Source of the DNA: Phytopythium helicoides
Taxonomy: Eukaryota > Oomycota > Peronosporomycetes > Pythiales > Pythiaceae
Length of the DNA: 64,000 nt
NCBI GenBank assembly: GCA_024867545.1
Contig: JANFNE010000010.1
Location: 372,001-436,000 of the forward strand
Direction of reading: 5' to 3'
Below, piece by piece: positions 61,795 through 64,000 of the stretch (position 1 is its first letter; each line of letters begins with the position of its first letter). The position numbers were made by a program, and so were the translations under genes. The notes below the pieces were generated by a model. It saw nothing but the letters and a program-made list of their open reading frames with translations, did not search any database and was not told the DNA's origin.

Positions 61795-64000
61795 ATGTCA
61801 CTCTCTCAAGGGAGCTTTCCGCACCTCGTCATCGATTTGAACTTGGCGACCATGGGCATGACGAATGGTGGCGGCAAGCACCGCCACGGACCGCGGCCTG
61901 GGCCTCCGCATGGCAAGAAGCGGCACCACCGAGGCCCGCAGCATCACGGGAAGCACGCAGGCTCGACGTTCTCGCTCGCCAAGCTTCATCCGGCGATCCA
62001 GCACCGCGTCAAGAAGCCGAACGTCGTGGTGGAGCCGCCGCTGACGGAGATTGAGAAGACTCGGAGGCGACTGCCCATCTACACTCACCGCAGCAAGATC
62101 GTGGCCGCTGTGGCGCAGCACCAGGTTGTGATCCTCGTGGGTGAGACGGGCAGCGGCAAGACGACGCAGATCCCGCAGTTTATCTACGAGAGCGACCGCG
62201 CCAATGCACGCGTGGCCATCACGCAGCCGCGACGCGTCGCTGCCATCACAGTCGCGCAGCGCGTGTGCGAAGAGGTCAACCGGGACGCGCTGGGAGAGAC
62301 GGTCGGGTACACCGTGCGGTTTGACGACACGAGCTCCAAGAACACGCAGCTGCGCTTCATGACCGATGGTATGCTTGTGCGAGAGGCGCTGTTGTCGCCG
62401 ACGCTCGACAGGTACTCGGTCGTCGTTCTTGACGAAGCACACGAGCGTACGCTGCAGACAGATATTCTGATTCGGTGTGGTTAAGCAAGCGATGCGCAAG
62501 CGTAAGGACCTCAAGGTCGTGGTCATGTCTGCGACGCTCGATGTCGCACTCTTCCGCAAGTTCTTTGAGGACTTCACGCCCGAAATCATCCAGATCCCTG
62601 GCCGCCAGTTCCAGGTTGACGTGTTCTACACGATGAAGACATTGCCCGACTACCTAGATGCCGCGCTTGTGACGATTCTGCAAATCCACCTTGACGAGAA
62701 AGAGTCGAATGGCAGCATCCTCGTGTTCCTGACCGGTCAAGAAGATATTGAAACGCTCGAGACTCTGCTCGAAGATTACGGTCGATCGTTGCCACAAGAA
62801 GCATTGAAGCTCATGCCGTGCCCAATTTTTGCCGCGATGCCCCGTGAGCAGCAGATGAAGGTGTTTGAGCCAGCCCCTCCTGGGGTTCGCAAGGTTATTC
62901 TCGCGACGAACATTGCTGAGACGTCGATTACAATCAATGGCATCCGCTATGTCGTCGATACTGGACTCGTGAAGCAACGATCGTTTGTCCGCAGACGGGA
63001 ATGGAGCTTCTCAAGATTGAATCCGTTTCCAAGGCGCAGGCTTGGCAGCGGACGGGACGTGCTGGTCGAGAAGCCCCAGGCATTTGCTACCGATTGTTCA
63101 CAGAAGACATGTTTGAGCAGCTCCCGGAGCGCGCGGTTTCTGATATCCAGCGCGTCAGCCTCGAGGTTGTGGCACTTCAGCTCAAGTGCATGGGTATCAA
63201 CGACGTGCTTGGCTTCGACTTCATTGAAAAGCCCAAACGTGACGCCATGGTGCGCGCACTTGAGCGGCTTTTTGCTCTCGGCGCACTGGACACCAAGGGC
63301 CACCTTCACGACGCGTGGCCGCCAAATGGCTGGACTTCCAGTTGAGCCGATGTATGCTGTCATGCTGCTCAAAGCTACCGAACTTGGGTGTGCTGAGGAG
63401 GCATTGAGCGTCGTGTCGATGCTGTCGGTCGAGTCAATCTTCTATTCCCCACGAGACAAGAAGGCTGAGGCTGCCCAGTCGCGTGCTCGTTTCCTCGCTT
63501 ACGAGGGCGACCAAATCACACTGCTCAACATTTACAACGCGTACGCGCAATGCAACGTCAAGCAGCGGGGCAAGTGGTGCCGTGACCACTATATCAACCA
63601 CCGCGCCATGACGCGCGTTGAGAGCGTGCGGTCGCAGCTGCAAGGCTACCTCGAGAAGCTTGAGCTGCCGATCGACTCGTCATTGCCGGATATCGATCCG
63701 CTTCGCAAGAGCATCGTCGCGGGCTTCTTCCTCAACACGGCGATGCGGTCGCTCGCAGATGGTCTCGGAGGCGGATCCAAGACGGCATACAAGACCATGT
63801 GCGGCAAGTCTCAGATCGTCAAGGTGCACCCGTCATCGTCGCTATTCATGCGCAACCCGCCGCCCAAGTTCCTCGTGTACAACGAGCTCGTGTTCACGAG
63901 CAACCAGTACATCCGGCAGGTGCTGGTCATCGAGAAGGAGTGGCTCGTGGAGCTCGCGCCCGCGTTCTTTGCTCGCTCCAACTCTGCGGTCGCGCAGGCT
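61795..64000 (+). CDS. DHX33: DEAH-box RNA helicase DHX33-like, 3' end outside window
   Basis: ATG 61795; the start is basic and His-rich (GGGKHRHGPRPGPPHGKKRH). Motifs: GETGSGKTTQIPQFIY (I), TQPRRVAAI (Ia), TDGMLVREAL (Ib), VVLDEAHERT (II, DEAH), VMSATLDVALF (III), ILVFLTGQEDIE (IV), ILATNIAETSITINGI (V) and QAWQRTGRAGREAPGICYRL (VI). The C-terminal winged-helix/ratchet/OB part has GRQMAGLPVEPMYA, EGDQITLLNIYNAYAQ, WCRDHYINHRAM and VLVIEKEWLVELAPAFFA, near the family's usual end, so few residues are missing. DHX33 relatives act in rRNA synthesis and translation. Frame breaks: one extra base at about 62475 and 63325, one missing at about 62985 (TTT). Confidence 0.9.

Overview
The window is nuclear DNA from a eukaryote, most likely an oomycete (water mould; a stramenopile). 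Genes are dense, lie on both strands and are GC-rich. They carry short GT-AG introns of about 57-87 bases. One gene start has a near-perfect copy of the oomycete core promoter (GCTCATTTTTCAATT, 51281). Flagellar genes fit a zoospore-forming organism: IFT140, a MAK/ICK-type kinase, a possible DZIP1-like protein and a CSPP-like coiled-coil protein. There are no operons, and I saw no tRNA, rRNA or CRISPR array.

Layout. 1-8 kb: coiled-coil protein (partial), a protein with a long Ala-Pro repeat, an RCC1-repeat protein, an IQ-motif protein and a cyclophilin, all on the minus strand. 8.1-12.8 kb: IFT140. 13.3-22 kb: PUM3-like protein, p24 cargo receptor, an unknown protein, a DEAD-box helicase, PRP31 and a 2OG-Fe(II) oxygenase. 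22.2-25.8 kb: mitochondrial-type Obg GTPase and an RCK-family kinase. 25.9-28.3 kb: a Fanzor (eukaryotic TnpB-like) nuclease and a long palindrome. 28.5-34.6 kb: RPL6 (with a possible intronic snoRNA), a RanGAP made of two complete modules, and a single-pass membrane protein. 35.5-42.8 kb: two F-box/SPRY genes, an inverted truncated copy of one of them, and a secreted protein with seven repeats. 42.9-50.8 kb: possible DZIP1-like protein, an acidic coiled-coil protein, a Na+/H+ exchanger, SURF1, and a BCDIN3D-type RNA methyltransferase with an internal double-stranded-RNA-binding domain. 51.3-57.6 kb: three tandem paralogues of an unknown membrane domain, the third fused to a cyclopropane-fatty-acid-synthase-like methyltransferase, plus a secreted Tyr-rich protein on the other strand. 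57.7-64 kb: four-WW-domain protein, NSE2 SUMO ligase, CSN7 and DHX33 (runs off the edge).

Most promising for novelty: the methyltransferase with an inserted dsRBD, the membrane-domain/CFA-synthase fusion beside two unfused paralogues, the double RanGAP and the Fanzor.

Caution on gene models: many highly conserved genes are broken by one-base shifts, nearly all of them one EXTRA base and often in a homopolymer. I read these as uncorrected sequencing insertions rather than pseudogenes. Gene ends are given for the whole locus, across introns and apparent frameshifts.
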